Part shown: positions 9,981 through 18,953 of the stretch, one piece after another | Layout of the letters: every line of letters starts with the position of its first letter | Position numbering within the stretch: the first letter of the stretch is position 1 | Source of the DNA: Alitibacter langaaensis DSM 22999 | Lineage (GTDB): Bacteria; Pseudomonadota; Gammaproteobacteria; Enterobacterales; Pasteurellaceae | Reading direction: 5' to 3' | Length of the DNA: 64,000 nucleotides | Assembly (NCBI RefSeq): GCF_003096995.1 | Contig: NZ_QENU01000006.1 | Location: forward strand, 1 to 64,000 | Notes under the pieces: model-generated | What the model was told of the DNA's origin: nothing | Database searches by the model: none | The model's input: the letters and a program-made list of their open reading frames with translations, nothing else | Made by a program: the position numbers and the translations under genes

Positions 9981-10537
9981 ATGAATTTACAAAATCAGTT
10001 GCTCATCGCAATGCCAAATTTGAACGATGACTATTTTTTCCGCACCGTGATTTACATTTGCGAGCATAACGACAAAGGCTCAATGGGCTTGGTAATTAAC
10101 CAGCCCACAGATTTAACCCTTACCGAACTGGTGGCAAAACTCCATTTTATGATGATTTCTGACCGCACTTTTCCAAACGAATATGTGCTGGCAGGCGGCC
10201 CTGTGAGTATAGCGCGCGGTTTTATTTTGCATCGCCCAACAGCACAAACTTTTCAACAGAGTTACAAAATTAGCGATCAGCTACAATTAACCACCTCTGC
10301 GGATATTATTGAAACCTTTGGCACGGCGCAAGCACCAGAAAAATATCTAGTGGCATTGGCTGTGCAAGCTGGAACCCTAATCAATTGGAACAGGAAATTG
10401 CAGACAATGCTTGGCTGGTGATGCCGGCGAATGAACAGCTGATTTTTGATGTGCCTTATCCAGAACGTTGGCTAGCGGCACAAAAATCGTTAGGGTTTGA
10501 TAGTTACAATTTAGCCGACCAAGCGGGGTATTGTTAA
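9981..10537 (+). pseudogene. yqgE: YqgE/AlgH family protein, disrupted by one frameshift
   Basis: The first frame (MNLQNQLLIAMPNLNDDYFFRTVIY onward) is typical YqgE/AlgH (DUF179) as far as EKYLVAL, then runs to an early stop at 10421. In the +1 frame the expected C-terminus resumes at once: ASWNPNQLEQEIADNAW, continuing to LADQAGYC and a stop at 10537. One extra G at 10358-10359 (TTGG to TTGGG) would restore a protein of about 185 residues, the family's normal size. The restored stop overlaps the ruvX start (TAATG), as expected of an intact operon, so this is either a very recent mutation or a sequencing error. The function of YqgE is not established. Confidence 0.85.
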
Positions 10538-10959
10538 TGGGAATGACGGTTATCGCTTTTGATTTTGGCACAAAAAGCATTGGCTGCGCTGTTGGGCAGA
10601 GCATTACAGGCACGGCGCAAGCGCTCCCTGCCTTTAAGGCGCAAGATGGCATTCCCCAATGGGAGGCGATTGAAAAATGTCTGAATGAATGGAAACCTGA
10701 TGTGGTGGTGGTGGGGCTGCCGTTCAATATGGACGGCACAGAGCAAGATCTCACTCACCGCGCGCGCAAATTTGGCAATCGTTTAAACGCGCGTTTTGGC
10801 GTGAAAATTGAATGGCAAGATGAACGCCTCACCACCACCGAAGCCCGTTCAGAAATTTTCGGGCGCGGTGGTTTTCGCGCGTTAAAAAAAGGCAAAGTGG
10901 ACGGTATTTCCGCCTGCCTTATTTTAGAAAGTTGGTTTGAAAATTATACGGGTGCATAA
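10537..10959 (+). CDS. ruvX: Putative Holliday junction resolvase / pre-16S rRNA nuclease YqgF
   Basis: This 140-residue RNase H-fold protein starts [20 protein letters not shown], with the first catalytic Asp in AFDFGTKS. It continues with [14 protein letters not shown] (second acidic strand region) and [11 protein letters not shown], and ends with the helix containing [11 protein letters not shown]. YqgF matures the 5' end of 16S rRNA and was earlier proposed as a resolvase. The start at 10537 overlaps the stop of the upstream yqgE frame (TAATG). An in-frame TTG at 10531 is less likely. yqgE-yqgF pairing is usual in gamma-proteobacteria. Confidence 0.92.
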   Translation: MGMTVIAFDFGTKSIGCAVGQSITGTAQALPAFKAQDGIPQWEAIEKCLNEWKPDVVVVGLPFNMDGTEQDLTHRARKFGNRLNARFGVKIEWQDERLTTTEARSEIFGRGGFRALKKGKVDGISACLILESWFENYTGA

Positions 10960-10988
10960 AAAAATCGGTGAATTATCACCGATTTTTT
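10959..10988. terminator. Bidirectional terminator between ruvX and ygfZ
   Basis: AAAAATCGGTGA pairs with TCACCGATTTTT around a 4-nt loop, with A and T runs on both sides. It serves both convergent genes. Confidence 0.9.
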
Positions 10989-10990
10989 GA

Positions 10991-11812
10991 TTAATCTAAG
11001 CTGTAAGGTAAACTTTGCAATTCAAGTGCAACGTGGTTTTCTGGCAAACGGAAGGTTGGGTTATCTTCCATTTTATTTAGCACCACCTGCAGCCACAAAA
11101 CATCATCAATATTGACCGCACTTAGCACCGTCCCTGTCTTGCGCCAACCGCTTTCCAATTGCATTTCAATTTCAGAACCGAGCTCAGGCGTGATGTTCGT
11201 TGCAGCTTTAAAGGCATACATTGCCCGTTTATTCGCGCCACGATATTTTGCGCGCGCCACGGTTTCTTGCCCGATATAACAACCTTTTTGGAAAGAAATC
11301 GCCTGTTCAATGGCTTGTAAATTTAAGGCTTGTGGAATAAATTCGTTTTGTGCTTTATCGCTCAAAATCGGATAACCTTGCTGAATATCCGCCAAATCCC
11401 ACGCGGAAAAATCTGCGTTAAAATCGACCGCACTTTTGGGATTAATCACAATCGCGCGGTTACCAAATTTTATCTGTTCCGCCAAATCGGTTTCGCCGAT
11501 GACGCCGACAATTTCCGCATCATCTAATGGATTAAAACTGATTTTAGAAAAAACCGCGTATTTTTTCAGCTGATCAAGGGCGGTGGGTAGCAACGATGTT
11601 CTGACCAACATATAAAATTGCTCGGCTTCCACGCGAATTAAGCGAAAAATTGAACTCATTTTACCTTTCGGATCGCAATGTGCCGTCAAGGTAGAACTGC
11701 CGATTTCCAGATTGGTAACATCTGCGGTGACCTGCCCTTGCAAATATTTTTCTGCATCAATCCCCGTGATCTCAATCAGAGAATATTGTGATAACGCAAT
11801 AAATTGTGTCAT
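10991..11812 (-). CDS. ygfZ: tRNA-modifying protein YgfZ (folate-binding, Fe-S cluster assembly)
   Basis: This 273-residue protein of the GcvT-like fold carries the YgfZ signature KGCYIGQETVARAKYRG in its C-terminal half, including the conserved Cys. YgfZ uses tetrahydrofolate and supports maturation or repair of some iron-sulphur enzymes, including MiaB that modifies tRNA. The start MTQFIALSQYSLIEITG is 2 bp from the yicC stop, so the two genes are probably cotranscribed. A USS lies within the coding region near 11427. Confidence 0.9.
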   Translation of the reverse strand: MTQFIALSQYSLIEITGIDAEKYLQGQVTADVTNLEIGSSTLTAHCDPKGKMSSIFRLIRVEAEQFYMLVRTSLLPTALDQLKKYAVFSKISFNPLDDAEIVGVIGETDLAEQIKFGNRAIVINPKSAVDFNADFSAWDLADIQQGYPILSDKAQNEFIPQALNLQAIEQAISFQKGCYIGQETVARAKYRGANKRAMYAFKAATNITPELGSEIEMQLESGWRKTGTVLSAVNIDDVLWLQVVLNKMEDNPTFRLPENHVALELQSLPYSLD

Positions 11813-11814
11813 GG

Positions 11815-12678
11815 TTACTCCAAGTTTTGAATTTGTTCGCGCATTTGCTCGATTAATACTTTCAATTCCACCGCAGAAGCCGTGATCTCTGCATTGATCG
11901 ACTTAGACGCCAACGTGTTGGATTCGCGATTCAATTCTTGCATCATAAAGTCCAGTTTGCGCCCAACTGCACCACCTTTTTTCAAGATCGAAGCGGTTTC
12001 TTTCACGTGCATTTGCAAACGATCAAGCTCTTCTGCCACATCCACCCGTTGCGCTAACAAAATCATCTCTTGTTCTAAACGGGTTGGATCTGGCTGAATT
12101 TGCACTTCTTCAAAACGTTGCAATAAACGCTCACGCTGCCATTGTAAAATCTCTGGCATTTGCGACCGCACTTTATCGGCTTCGACACTAATCGCATCTA
12201 AACGCTGCTGAATAATCGCCTGTAATTTTTCCCCTTCACGACCGCGCATCGCAATAAAGTCTTTCAACAACGCATCAAACGCCGCCAATAAATCTTGGCT
12301 GATGACATCCATATCTTGCTCTGGGGTTTCCACCACGCCAGGATAACGCAACACGTCAGTAAGATTAATTTCGCCTTCGCCCGCTTGTGCTTTAAGCCAT
12401 TTTAAGGATTGAATCACTTGGCTCGCCAATTCTTGATTAAGGTTTAATTCTGAGCTGACGACTTTTTTGCTATCAATACGCAGGCTACATTCAATTTTGC
12501 CGCGTGTGAGATTTTGGCGTAATTTTTCTCGTAGGGTATTTTCTAAACCACGGAATTGTTCGGGCAGACGAAAGAAATTTTCCAAATAGCGTTGGTTAAC
12601 AGAACGAATTTCCCACACGGCATCGCCCCAATCTTTCTTAATCTCATGGCGTGCAAAAGCGGTCATACTGTAAATCAT
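11815..12678 (-). CDS. yicC: YicC family protein (endoribonuclease YicC)
   Basis: The 287 residues show the family's N-terminal start MIYSMTAFARHEIKKDWGDAVWEIRSVNQRYLE and the C-terminal DUF1732 segment with GRKLDFMMQELNRESNTLASKS. YicC of E. coli has been reported as an endoribonuclease acting on the small RNA RyhB. The centre (about residues 120-215) is highly charged and helical. A GGAGAACA ribosome binding site precedes the ATG. It is divergent from rph across 114 bp, as in many gamma-proteobacteria. Confidence 0.92.
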   Translation of the reverse strand: MIYSMTAFARHEIKKDWGDAVWEIRSVNQRYLENFFRLPEQFRGLENTLREKLRQNLTRGKIECSLRIDSKKVVSSELNLNQELASQVIQSLKWLKAQAGEGEINLTDVLRYPGVVETPEQDMDVISQDLLAAFDALLKDFIAMRGREGEKLQAIIQQRLDAISVEADKVRSQMPEILQWQRERLLQRFEEVQIQPDPTRLEQEMILLAQRVDVAEELDRLQMHVKETASILKKGGAVGRKLDFMMQELNRESNTLASKSINAEITASAVELKVLIEQMREQIQNLE

Positions 12679-12792
12679 ATTGTTCTCCTAAATTTGCATA
12701 TCAATTTACGGGCTGTATTGTACTGGTAAATTTCACGGATGTCATTTTGCGTGCTAAAATGACCGCACTTTTATGGCAAATAAGGAATAACT

Positions 12793-13509
12793 ATGCGTCC
12801 AAATAACAGAGCAAACAACGAACCTCGTGCAATTAAAATTACCCGCAACTACACAAAACACGCGGAAGGTTCGGTGTTAGTAGAATTCGGTGACACCAAA
12901 GTGCTTTGTACCGCAAGTGTGGATGAAAGCGTGCCGCGCTTTTTGAAAGGTCAAGGGCAGGGCTGGGTTACCGCAGAATATGGTATGTTGCCACGCTCAA
13001 CCCATAGCCGCATGCAGCGTGAAGCCGCCAAAGGAAAACAAGGCGGGCGCACGATGGAAATTCAGCGTTTAATCGCGCGCTCATTACGCGCGATGGTAGA
13101 TTTGGAAGCCTTGGGCGAACGTTCAATCACCTTAGACTGCGATGTGATTCAAGCCGATGGCGGCACGCGCACCGCGTCAATCACAGGCGCTTGTGTAGCA
13201 TTAACCGATGCGATTCATACATTAGTGGAAAATGGCACCTTAAAAACCAATCCAATCAAAGGCTTAGTCGCAGCAATTTCCGTGGGGATCGTGGACGGCA
13301 CGCCTGTTTGTGATTTGGAATATATCGAAGACAGCGCAGCAGAAACGGATATGAATGTAGTGATGTTGGAAGATGGGCGAATGATTGAAGTGCAAGGCAC
13401 CGCAGAAGGCGAACCATTCAGCCACGAAGAATTATTAACGCTGTTAGACTTAGCCAAACAAGGCTGTGAACACATTTTCGTTGCTCAGCGTGAAGCGTTA
13501 AATTGTTAA
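12793..13509 (+). CDS. rph: Ribonuclease PH
   Basis: The 238-residue phosphorolytic exonuclease trims the 3' end of tRNA precursors. The start [20 protein letters not shown] and motifs [37 protein letters not shown] and [38 protein letters not shown] are those of RNase PH, including the phosphate-binding GGTRT. No frameshift is seen at the C-terminus. A USS lies just upstream (12762-12771), and pyrE follows after 27 bp, the usual rph-pyrE arrangement. Confidence 0.96.
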   Translation: MRPNNRANNEPRAIKITRNYTKHAEGSVLVEFGDTKVLCTASVDESVPRFLKGQGQGWVTAEYGMLPRSTHSRMQREAAKGKQGGRTMEIQRLIARSLRAMVDLEALGERSITLDCDVIQADGGTRTASITGACVALTDAIHTLVENGTLKTNPIKGLVAAISVGIVDGTPVCDLEYIEDSAAETDMNVVMLEDGRMIEVQGTAEGEPFSHEELLTLLDLAKQGCEHIFVAQREALNC

Positions 13510-13536
13510 AAGTGCGGTCAAGAATTGGAGAATTTT

Positions 13537-14178
13537 ATGGAAAATTATAAATCAGAATTCATTAAATTTGCCTTAAGCCGCAATGTGTTACGCTTCGGCG
13601 AGTTTACCTTAAAATCAGGCCGTAAAAGCCCATATTTTTTTAATGCGGGATTGTTTAATACGGGCGCAGATTTGGCCCGTTTAGGCGAGTTTTACGCTGC
13701 GGCGATTCAATTCAGTGGCATTGATTATGATGTGATTTTTGGCCCTGCCTATAAAGGCATTCCTATTGGAACCACCGTTTCTGTGGCGTTGTTTAACCAA
13801 TTCGGTTTAGACAAACCTGTGTGCTTTAATCGTAAAGAAGCCAAAGATCACGGCGAAGGCGGCAATTTAATCGGCTCACCGTTGCAAGGCAAAGTGCTGT
13901 TGGTCGATGATGTGATTACTGCTGGCACAGCAATTCGTGAAGCAATGGATATTATCGCGGCAAACGGCGCCAATCTAAGTGCGGTGTTAATTGCACTTAA
14001 TCGCAAAGAGCGCGGCAAGGGCGAATTATCAGCCATTCAAGAAGTCGAGCGCGATTATCAATGCACCGTGCTGTCTATCGTGGATTTAGACGACTTAATG
14101 CAATTTATTGAAAACGACAGTCAATACAGCCAATATTTACCTGCAATGAAAGCCTATCGTGCTGAATTTGGCGTGTAA
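13537..14178 (+). CDS. pyrE: Orotate phosphoribosyltransferase
   Basis: The enzyme makes orotidine 5'-phosphate from orotate and PRPP in pyrimidine synthesis. It has 213 residues, the usual length, beginning [36 protein letters not shown]. An in-frame TTG at 13525 lies within the ribosome binding region (TTGGAGAATTTT) and is not the likely start. The PRPP motif [13 protein letters not shown] and the catalytic loop [13 protein letters not shown] are intact. It is cotranscribed with rph, and in E. coli is attenuated by pyrimidines through the rph leader; no such attenuator is evident in the 27-bp gap, which contains a USS. Confidence 0.96.
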   Translation: MENYKSEFIKFALSRNVLRFGEFTLKSGRKSPYFFNAGLFNTGADLARLGEFYAAAIQFSGIDYDVIFGPAYKGIPIGTTVSVALFNQFGLDKPVCFNRKEAKDHGEGGNLIGSPLQGKVLLVDDVITAGTAIREAMDIIAANGANLSAVLIALNRKERGKGELSAIQEVERDYQCTVLSIVDLDDLMQFIENDSQYSQYLPAMKAYRAEFGV

Positions 14179-14190
14179 CGCGATCGAAAT

Positions 14191-14216
14191 GATAGAACGA
14201 TAGAATGATAGAATGA
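14191..14216 (+). repeat. Octanucleotide tandem repeat downstream of pyrE
   Basis: The unit GATAGAAY occurs three times in a row followed by GAT, with a degenerate fourth copy (GATCGAAAT) just before. It lies between the pyrE stop and its terminator. Confidence 0.75.
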
Positions 14217-14222
14217 TGGTAT

Positions 14223-14250
14223 AAAGGGCGGATGCAATTCGCCCTTTTAT
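14223..14250 (+). terminator. pyrE terminator
   Basis: AAAGGGCG (14223-14230) pairs with CGCCCTTT (14240-14247), followed by a T-rich stretch. Confidence 0.85.
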
Positions 14251-14296
14251 TTTTCACGAAAATTGCCTTTCAGTAACCTATTTTTCTCAAAGCCTT

Positions 14297-14731
14297 TTAT
14301 ATATTTAACCAAAACGTGACTGGTCCATCATTGACTAATGAAATCTGCATATCTGCGGCAAATTGCCCAGTAGAAACCTTGATTTTTTGACCGCACTTTT
14401 GTGTGAAATATTGGTAAAGTTCATTCGCCAAATCGGGGGAAGCGCCTTTTGAGAAACTTGGGCGCAACCCTTTTTGTGTGTCTGCGGCTAAAGTGAATTG
14501 AGAGACAATTAATAATTCGCCTCCCGCCTGTTGAACGTTTAAATTCATTTTGTCATTTTCATCGTTAAACACTCGATAATTCAACACTTTTTCAGCAAGT
14601 TTGTCGGCTTTTTCTTGATTGTCTTTTTTTTCCACGCCGAGCAACACCAATAATCCTTTGCCAATTTTGCCTACGGTTTCGTCCTGCACATCCACCCGTG
14701 CTTGGGTAACACGCTGAATTAATGCGATCAT
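14297..14731 (-). CDS. dtd: D-aminoacyl-tRNA deacylase
   Basis: This 144-residue enzyme removes D-amino acids wrongly attached to tRNA. The catalytic [17 protein letters not shown] motif and the C-terminal NDGPVTFWL motif (the Gly-cis-Pro loop) are both intact. The start codon overlaps the stop of the upstream yihY gene (ATGA), so translation is coupled. The genes ychJ, yihY and dtd form one minus-strand operon. Confidence 0.95.
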   Translation of the reverse strand: MIALIQRVTQARVDVQDETVGKIGKGLLVLLGVEKKDNQEKADKLAEKVLNYRVFNDENDKMNLNVQQAGGELLIVSQFTLAADTQKGLRPSFSKGASPDLANELYQYFTQKCGQKIKVSTGQFAADMQISLVNDGPVTFWLNI

Positions 14732-15600
14732 TGTTTTCGTTCCTTAATTGTTTGTAAATCTAATTTTCCTTGTTTGAGCCAATATATATCATCCAACACC
14801 GCTGCCAATTGCGCGCCAAGCAGGATAAATAGCCAGCTGAGTTGCAGCCATAATAGCATTAAGGGCAGGGTTGCCATCGCACCGTAAATCACTTGATAGG
14901 ACGGAAAGGTGACGATATACCAAGCGAATGCCTTTTTGCCAAGGGTGAAGAAAATCGCCGCGACCAACGCCCCCCAAGCGGCGTGTTTAATATTCACTTT
15001 TTTATTCGGCACCACGGCATAAATAAAGGTGAAGCCCAACCAAGTGAGCAAAAAAGGAACGAAACTGAGCAAGGTTACCCCAAAGGGCAACGCTAACTCG
15101 CTGTTAAACATGGTGATGCTCGAAACATAGCGGCTCACCGCAAAGCTCGCGCCCATTAAAATAGGGCCTAGCGTGAGAATCGCCCAATAAATCGTAAAGG
15201 AGAAAATCGCGCCGCGTGGCTGCGCATTCCAAATCGCATTAAGGGTGCTATTAATGGTGTGAATCAGCAATAATGCCACCGCAATCAAGCTCACGATCCC
15301 AATGGCACTCATTTGTTTAGAATTATTGACAAATTCATCAATGTATTGCCCCACGATATCACTGGCGGCAGGCGCAAAGTTGGTGAAGATAAATTCTTTT
15401 GCGGCGCCAGCCATTTCGTTAAAGATAGGGAATGCAGTGAAAATCGAGAAGATCACCATCACCAATGGCACAATAGCAAGCATCGTGCTGTACGTTAGTG
15501 CACCTGCCGCCTGCGTTAGCTTGTTTTGATTAAACCGCCACCAGAAAATTTGGCTAAAGCGTCTAAGTGCGGTGGAAATTGACAGAGTTTTTTCGCTCAT
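14728..15600 (-). CDS. yihY: YihY/BrkB family inner-membrane protein
   Basis: This 290-residue protein has six predicted membrane helices and the family's conserved segments [16 protein letters not shown] (about residues 30-45) and [20 protein letters not shown] near the C-terminus. Members were once annotated as tRNA-processing RNase BN, which proved wrong; the true role is unknown. The start [15 protein letters not shown] at 15600 overlaps the ychJ stop (ATGA), and the 3' end overlaps dtd in the same way. Confidence 0.9.
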   Translation of the reverse strand: MSEKTLSISTALRRFSQIFWWRFNQNKLTQAAGALTYSTMLAIVPLVMVIFSIFTAFPIFNEMAGAAKEFIFTNFAPAASDIVGQYIDEFVNNSKQMSAIGIVSLIAVALLLIHTINSTLNAIWNAQPRGAIFSFTIYWAILTLGPILMGASFAVSRYVSSITMFNSELALPFGVTLLSFVPFLLTWLGFTFIYAVVPNKKVNIKHAAWGALVAAIFFTLGKKAFAWYIVTFPSYQVIYGAMATLPLMLLWLQLSWLFILLGAQLAAVLDDIYWLKQGKLDLQTIKERKQ

Positions 15601-16061
15601 AGAAAAGCTCCACAACAATGTTTAAATTTTTTGCCCGAGCCGCATAGGCAAGGCTGTTTTTGAGAAGGTAAATCGACCGTTGGATCCACAAAATACCAAC
15701 GTTCATTTAATTTCACAAATAAGGAATGTTCGTGATGCGCTTGCTCGCCTTGTTCGTTAGTAAAAAATGCCTTAAATTCCACCGCACTATGGATTTTTGA
15801 GATTTTTGCTAAATGGCGCACAATGGTTAATCCTGTCCAATGAGTCGTTTCCGCCCAATCTAATAACAAAGCTTTGTCCAGCTGCGCCTGCTGGCTTGGC
15901 ACCGTGGTGGCGATGATGTAATCAATATTTTTCATTGTGTAGGCACAATAGCGTGATCGCATTAGCTGTTCAGCGGTTTGCGGCAAGGCGGTCTGCTGAT
16001 GAAACGGCTGGCAACAATCAACATAATTTAAGCCCGACTGACAAGGGCAAAGTGCGGTCAT
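15597..16061 (-). CDS. ychJ: YchJ-like SEC-C motif protein (UPF0225)
   Basis: The 154-residue protein has a zinc-binding SEC-C motif at each end: [13 protein letters not shown] near residue 5 and [13 protein letters not shown] near the C-terminus, with a YchJ core between. The open frame reaches 16118, but [10 protein letters not shown] at 16061 has a GGAGAAATT ribosome binding site and is the normal start. A USS overlaps the start codon (AAAGTGCGGTCAT), so the first residues MTAL are encoded by the uptake sequence. The function is not established. Confidence 0.9.
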   Translation of the reverse strand: MTALCPCQSGLNYVDCCQPFHQQTALPQTAEQLMRSRYCAYTMKNIDYIIATTVPSQQAQLDKALLLDWAETTHWTGLTIVRHLAKISKIHSAVEFKAFFTNEQGEQAHHEHSLFVKLNERWYFVDPTVDLPSQKQPCLCGSGKKFKHCCGAFL

Positions 16062-16133
16062 AATTTCTCCTTTTTTCTCGTGGTAGGATAGCATAAAATA
16101 TGGCAAAAATGACCGCACTTAAAAGGATAGTTT

Positions 16134-17636
16134 ATGAGCATTTATGAAATTGCACGCAACGCCAATGGCGATGTATTCGGTATTCACAGCAAAATGGCAA
16201 ACCGCCATGGTTTAATCGCAGGGGCAACGGGGACGGGGAAAACCGTGACCTTACGGAAATTAGCCGAAGCGTTTAGCGATGACGGCGTGCCTGTTTTCTT
16301 GGTTGATGTAAAAGGGGATTTATCAGGGCTTTGCCAAAAAGGGGCGTTACAAGGCAAAATTGCTGAACGTGTCGAACAATTTAATTTAGGCGGCGAGAGT
16401 TATCTAGCGGGCTATCCTGTGTCATTTTGGGATGTGTTTGGTACAACAGGCATTCCGTTGCGCACCACCATTTCTGAAATGGGGCCGATGCTGCTTTCTC
16501 GCTTATTAAATTTGAATGATACGCAAGAGGGGTTGTTAAATATTTTATTCCGTGTTGCCGATGATAAAGGTTTACTACTCATAGATCTCAAGGATTTACG
16601 CGCGATGTTGAAATATCTTGCCGACAATGCCAAAGCATTTCAACTGCAATACGGCAACATTTCTGCAGCCAGTGTGGGCGCCATTCAGCGTGCATTGCTT
16701 ACCCTTGAAAATGAAGGCGCGGATCAATTATTCGGCGAACCTGCGTTGAATTTAGAAGATTGGTTACAAACGCGCGATGGTCGTGGCGTGATCAATGTGC
16801 TCAATTCGGAAAAACTGGTTAACTCGCCGAAAATGTACAGTGCATTTCTGTTATGGTTAATGGCGGAATTATTTGAACGCTTGCCAGAAGTCGGCGATCC
16901 TGACAAACCAAAATTTGTTATGTTTTTTGATGAAGCACATTTATTGTTCGATGGCGCGCCGTCAGTGTTGGTGGAAAAAGTTGAACAAGTGGTACGCTTA
17001 ATTCGTTCCAAAGGCGTTGGAATTTATTTTGTTACGCAAAACCCATTAGACTTGCCTGAAACGGTGCTTGGTCAGTTAGGAAACCGTGTACAACATGCGT
17101 TGCGTGCATTTACACCACGCGATCAAAAAGCGGTGAAAACCGCGGCAGAAACATTCAGAAGCAATGCTGACGTGAATGTTGTTGAAGCCATTACAACATT
17201 AGGCGTGGGCGAAGCGTTAGTCTCATTCCTTGATGAAAAAGGCATGCCAACGCCTGTGGAAATTGCGATGATTTATCCGCCGAAAAGCCAGCTTACGCCA
17301 CTCACAGAAGAACAACGTCAAGCTTGGGCGCAAGATGATGAATTGTTCTCTCATTACAATGCTTATGTGGATAATGTTTCTGCCTTTGAAATGCTACAAG
17401 AACAAGCCAATCTCGATGCAGTGGCTGAACAGCAGGCAAAACAAGCCCAAGAGGAACAAGAAAATGGGCTCATTGGTAGTCTAAGCCGTATGATTTTTGG
17501 TAGCAAAAACCGTGGAGAGAAATTATCGCCAACCGAGGAAATTGTAAGTGGTGTGGTAAAATCCGTTGGACGTAGCATGCGCAGCCAAATCACCCGACAA
17601 ATTATGCGTGGCATTCTAGGCGCACTGAAGAAGTAA
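16134..17636 (+). CDS. yjgR: HerA-like ATPase YjgR (DUF853)
   Basis: This 500-residue protein has Walker A GATGTGKT at residues 30-37, Walker B FVMFFDEAHLLF in mid-protein, and the segment GIYFVTQNPLDLPETVLGQLGNRVQHALRAFTPRDQKAVK that is typical of the YjgR/DUF853 branch of HerA-FtsK ATPases. The tail (about 420-500) is Gln/Glu-rich and then basic. The cellular role is not known. The gene is single, with a USS immediately upstream (16110-16120) and a terminator after it. Confidence 0.9.
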   Translation: MSIYEIARNANGDVFGIHSKMANRHGLIAGATGTGKTVTLRKLAEAFSDDGVPVFLVDVKGDLSGLCQKGALQGKIAERVEQFNLGGESYLAGYPVSFWDVFGTTGIPLRTTISEMGPMLLSRLLNLNDTQEGLLNILFRVADDKGLLLIDLKDLRAMLKYLADNAKAFQLQYGNISAASVGAIQRALLTLENEGADQLFGEPALNLEDWLQTRDGRGVINVLNSEKLVNSPKMYSAFLLWLMAELFERLPEVGDPDKPKFVMFFDEAHLLFDGAPSVLVEKVEQVVRLIRSKGVGIYFVTQNPLDLPETVLGQLGNRVQHALRAFTPRDQKAVKTAAETFRSNADVNVVEAITTLGVGEALVSFLDEKGMPTPVEIAMIYPPKSQLTPLTEEQRQAWAQDDELFSHYNAYVDNVSAFEMLQEQANLDAVAEQQAKQAQEEQENGLIGSLSRMIFGSKNRGEKLSPTEEIVSGVVKSVGRSMRSQITRQIMRGILGALKK

Positions 17637-17646
17637 ATGAAATCAG

Positions 17647-17683
17647 CATAGTAGGCAGGATTAAATCTTGCCTACTATGTTTT
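17647..17683 (+). terminator. yjgR terminator
   Basis: CATAGTAGGCA (17647-17657) pairs perfectly with TGCCTACTATG (17669-17679), followed by TTTT. It may also stop ogl transcripts arriving from the other strand. Confidence 0.85.
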
Positions 17684-17721
17684 AGAGCTGTGAGCTGATT
17701 TGCTGAACTTATCTTTTTTGG

Positions 17722-18885
17722 TTAGTCTTTTACGACACTAATATCTGCGAGATAAATCGCTGGTTTTCCTTCAAAATCACTACCAAATAACACCGCAGAA
17801 TCATCTGGCGTAAATGATGGATGAGGATGTGTAATTTGGCGATCTCCATCTAACACCTTCCAAGATGAACTATGTTTAGCTAATTTAATGATCTTTTGTT
17901 TTTCAATGTTGAATAAATATAAAAACGGATCGTTTTCAATATTGTAGCTATGGCTATCTGCAACATCTACTGGCGAATCACAACCATCACCTATCAATAA
18001 ATTGCCATTAAAATTACTCATTAAATGTGAGCAAGGTGGCATTGTAATTAAACGAGTATTTTCCAATGTATTTGGATCGACACTGTAAATCACACGTTCT
18101 GTTTGCCCTTTAAAATAAGAAACATAAACCATTTTAGAACCATCAGGTACCCAAAATTCATGTGTGCAAGATTCACCTACTTGGTGTTCTTTAGCCTTGC
18201 GAATATTCGTTCCATATTCATTAATAAACCACATACGAGCATCGACTAAATCATGAGGACCTTCATGGCAGAAACCAATTACAGAATCATCAAACGGACG
18301 ATAAGTTGGATGGCCTAACCAAGTGTTGTCTTGGTGTACGACCTCTAATTCACCTGTTAAAATATTGACTTTAATTAAACGACAAGTTGGATTAGTGTGA
18401 TAAAACGCCTTAAATTTATCCCAATCCGTTAAGGGTTGCCAACAAGATTTTAAGATTTCAATACCAACTAATTTGGTACAATCAGAATTAGCTACCCATG
18501 TACCATAACCTTTCCAATTTTCATCTACCGTATAAATAATTTTTTCTTCTAATGTTTCAAGGTTTACTTGCCGCAATGTTAATTCATTTTTCACATAGAA
18601 AAACGACTTATCATCATGAGAAATAAATCCACCAAAAGTATTATCGCCCTTTCCTTCTGTTAATTGGGTGGCAATTTGTGTTTGCATATCCAGTAAATAG
18701 TAGTTTCGATTTCCATCAAAATCACCTGCAAACAATAACTTAGAACCATCTTTAGTAAAACATTTCTGATAAAAATAGTTACGATGACAGGTTATCTCTT
18801 TGGGTGTTAAACGTGTCACTTTAACTTGAGTATCTGAATCAATAAAAGATTCAAATGTAAATTGAATTTGCTTTCCTTTAGCCAT
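17722..18885 (-). CDS. ogl: Oligogalacturonate lyase (PL22)
   Basis: Ogl cleaves unsaturated digalacturonate and short oligogalacturonides in the cytoplasm to 5-keto-4-deoxyuronate. The 387 residues match the enterobacterial enzyme's length. The seven-bladed propeller's metal site is intact: His287 (CSHLM), His353 and His355 (THPHPSF), and His242 (CTHEFW) occupies the proposed catalytic-base position, the same numbering as I recall for the Yersinia enzyme. The frame opens at 18936, but MAKGKQIQF at 18885, after AGAGGTTAT, is the family start. It is the last gene of the PL9-symporter-ogl group. I found no exact USS in it. Confidence 0.93.
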   Translation of the reverse strand: MAKGKQIQFTFESFIDSDTQVKVTRLTPKEITCHRNYFYQKCFTKDGSKLLFAGDFDGNRNYYLLDMQTQIATQLTEGKGDNTFGGFISHDDKSFFYVKNELTLRQVNLETLEEKIIYTVDENWKGYGTWVANSDCTKLVGIEILKSCWQPLTDWDKFKAFYHTNPTCRLIKVNILTGELEVVHQDNTWLGHPTYRPFDDSVIGFCHEGPHDLVDARMWFINEYGTNIRKAKEHQVGESCTHEFWVPDGSKMVYVSYFKGQTERVIYSVDPNTLENTRLITMPPCSHLMSNFNGNLLIGDGCDSPVDVADSHSYNIENDPFLYLFNIEKQKIIKLAKHSSSWKVLDGDRQITHPHPSFTPDDSAVLFGSDFEGKPAIYLADISVVKD

Positions 18886-18912
18886 AACTATAACCTCTAC
18901 TTTTACGTACAA

Positions 18913-18944
18913 AGCAATAAATGGAGCTTTCCCCATTTATTGCT
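18913..18944 (-). promoter_or_regulatory. Intergenic stem-loop between the symporter gene and ogl
   Basis: AGCAATAAATGG (18913-18924) pairs perfectly over 12 bp with CCATTTATTGCT (18933-18944) around an 8-nt loop. There is no real T-run, so it may be a processing or stability element that sets ogl expression relative to the symporter. Confidence 0.5.
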
Positions 18945-18953
18945 AAGTTAACA

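Noticed and set aside
15597-16118. Longer ychJ start at 16118
   Set aside because: The extra 19 residues precede the conserved [10 protein letters not shown] start, which has its own ribosome binding site.
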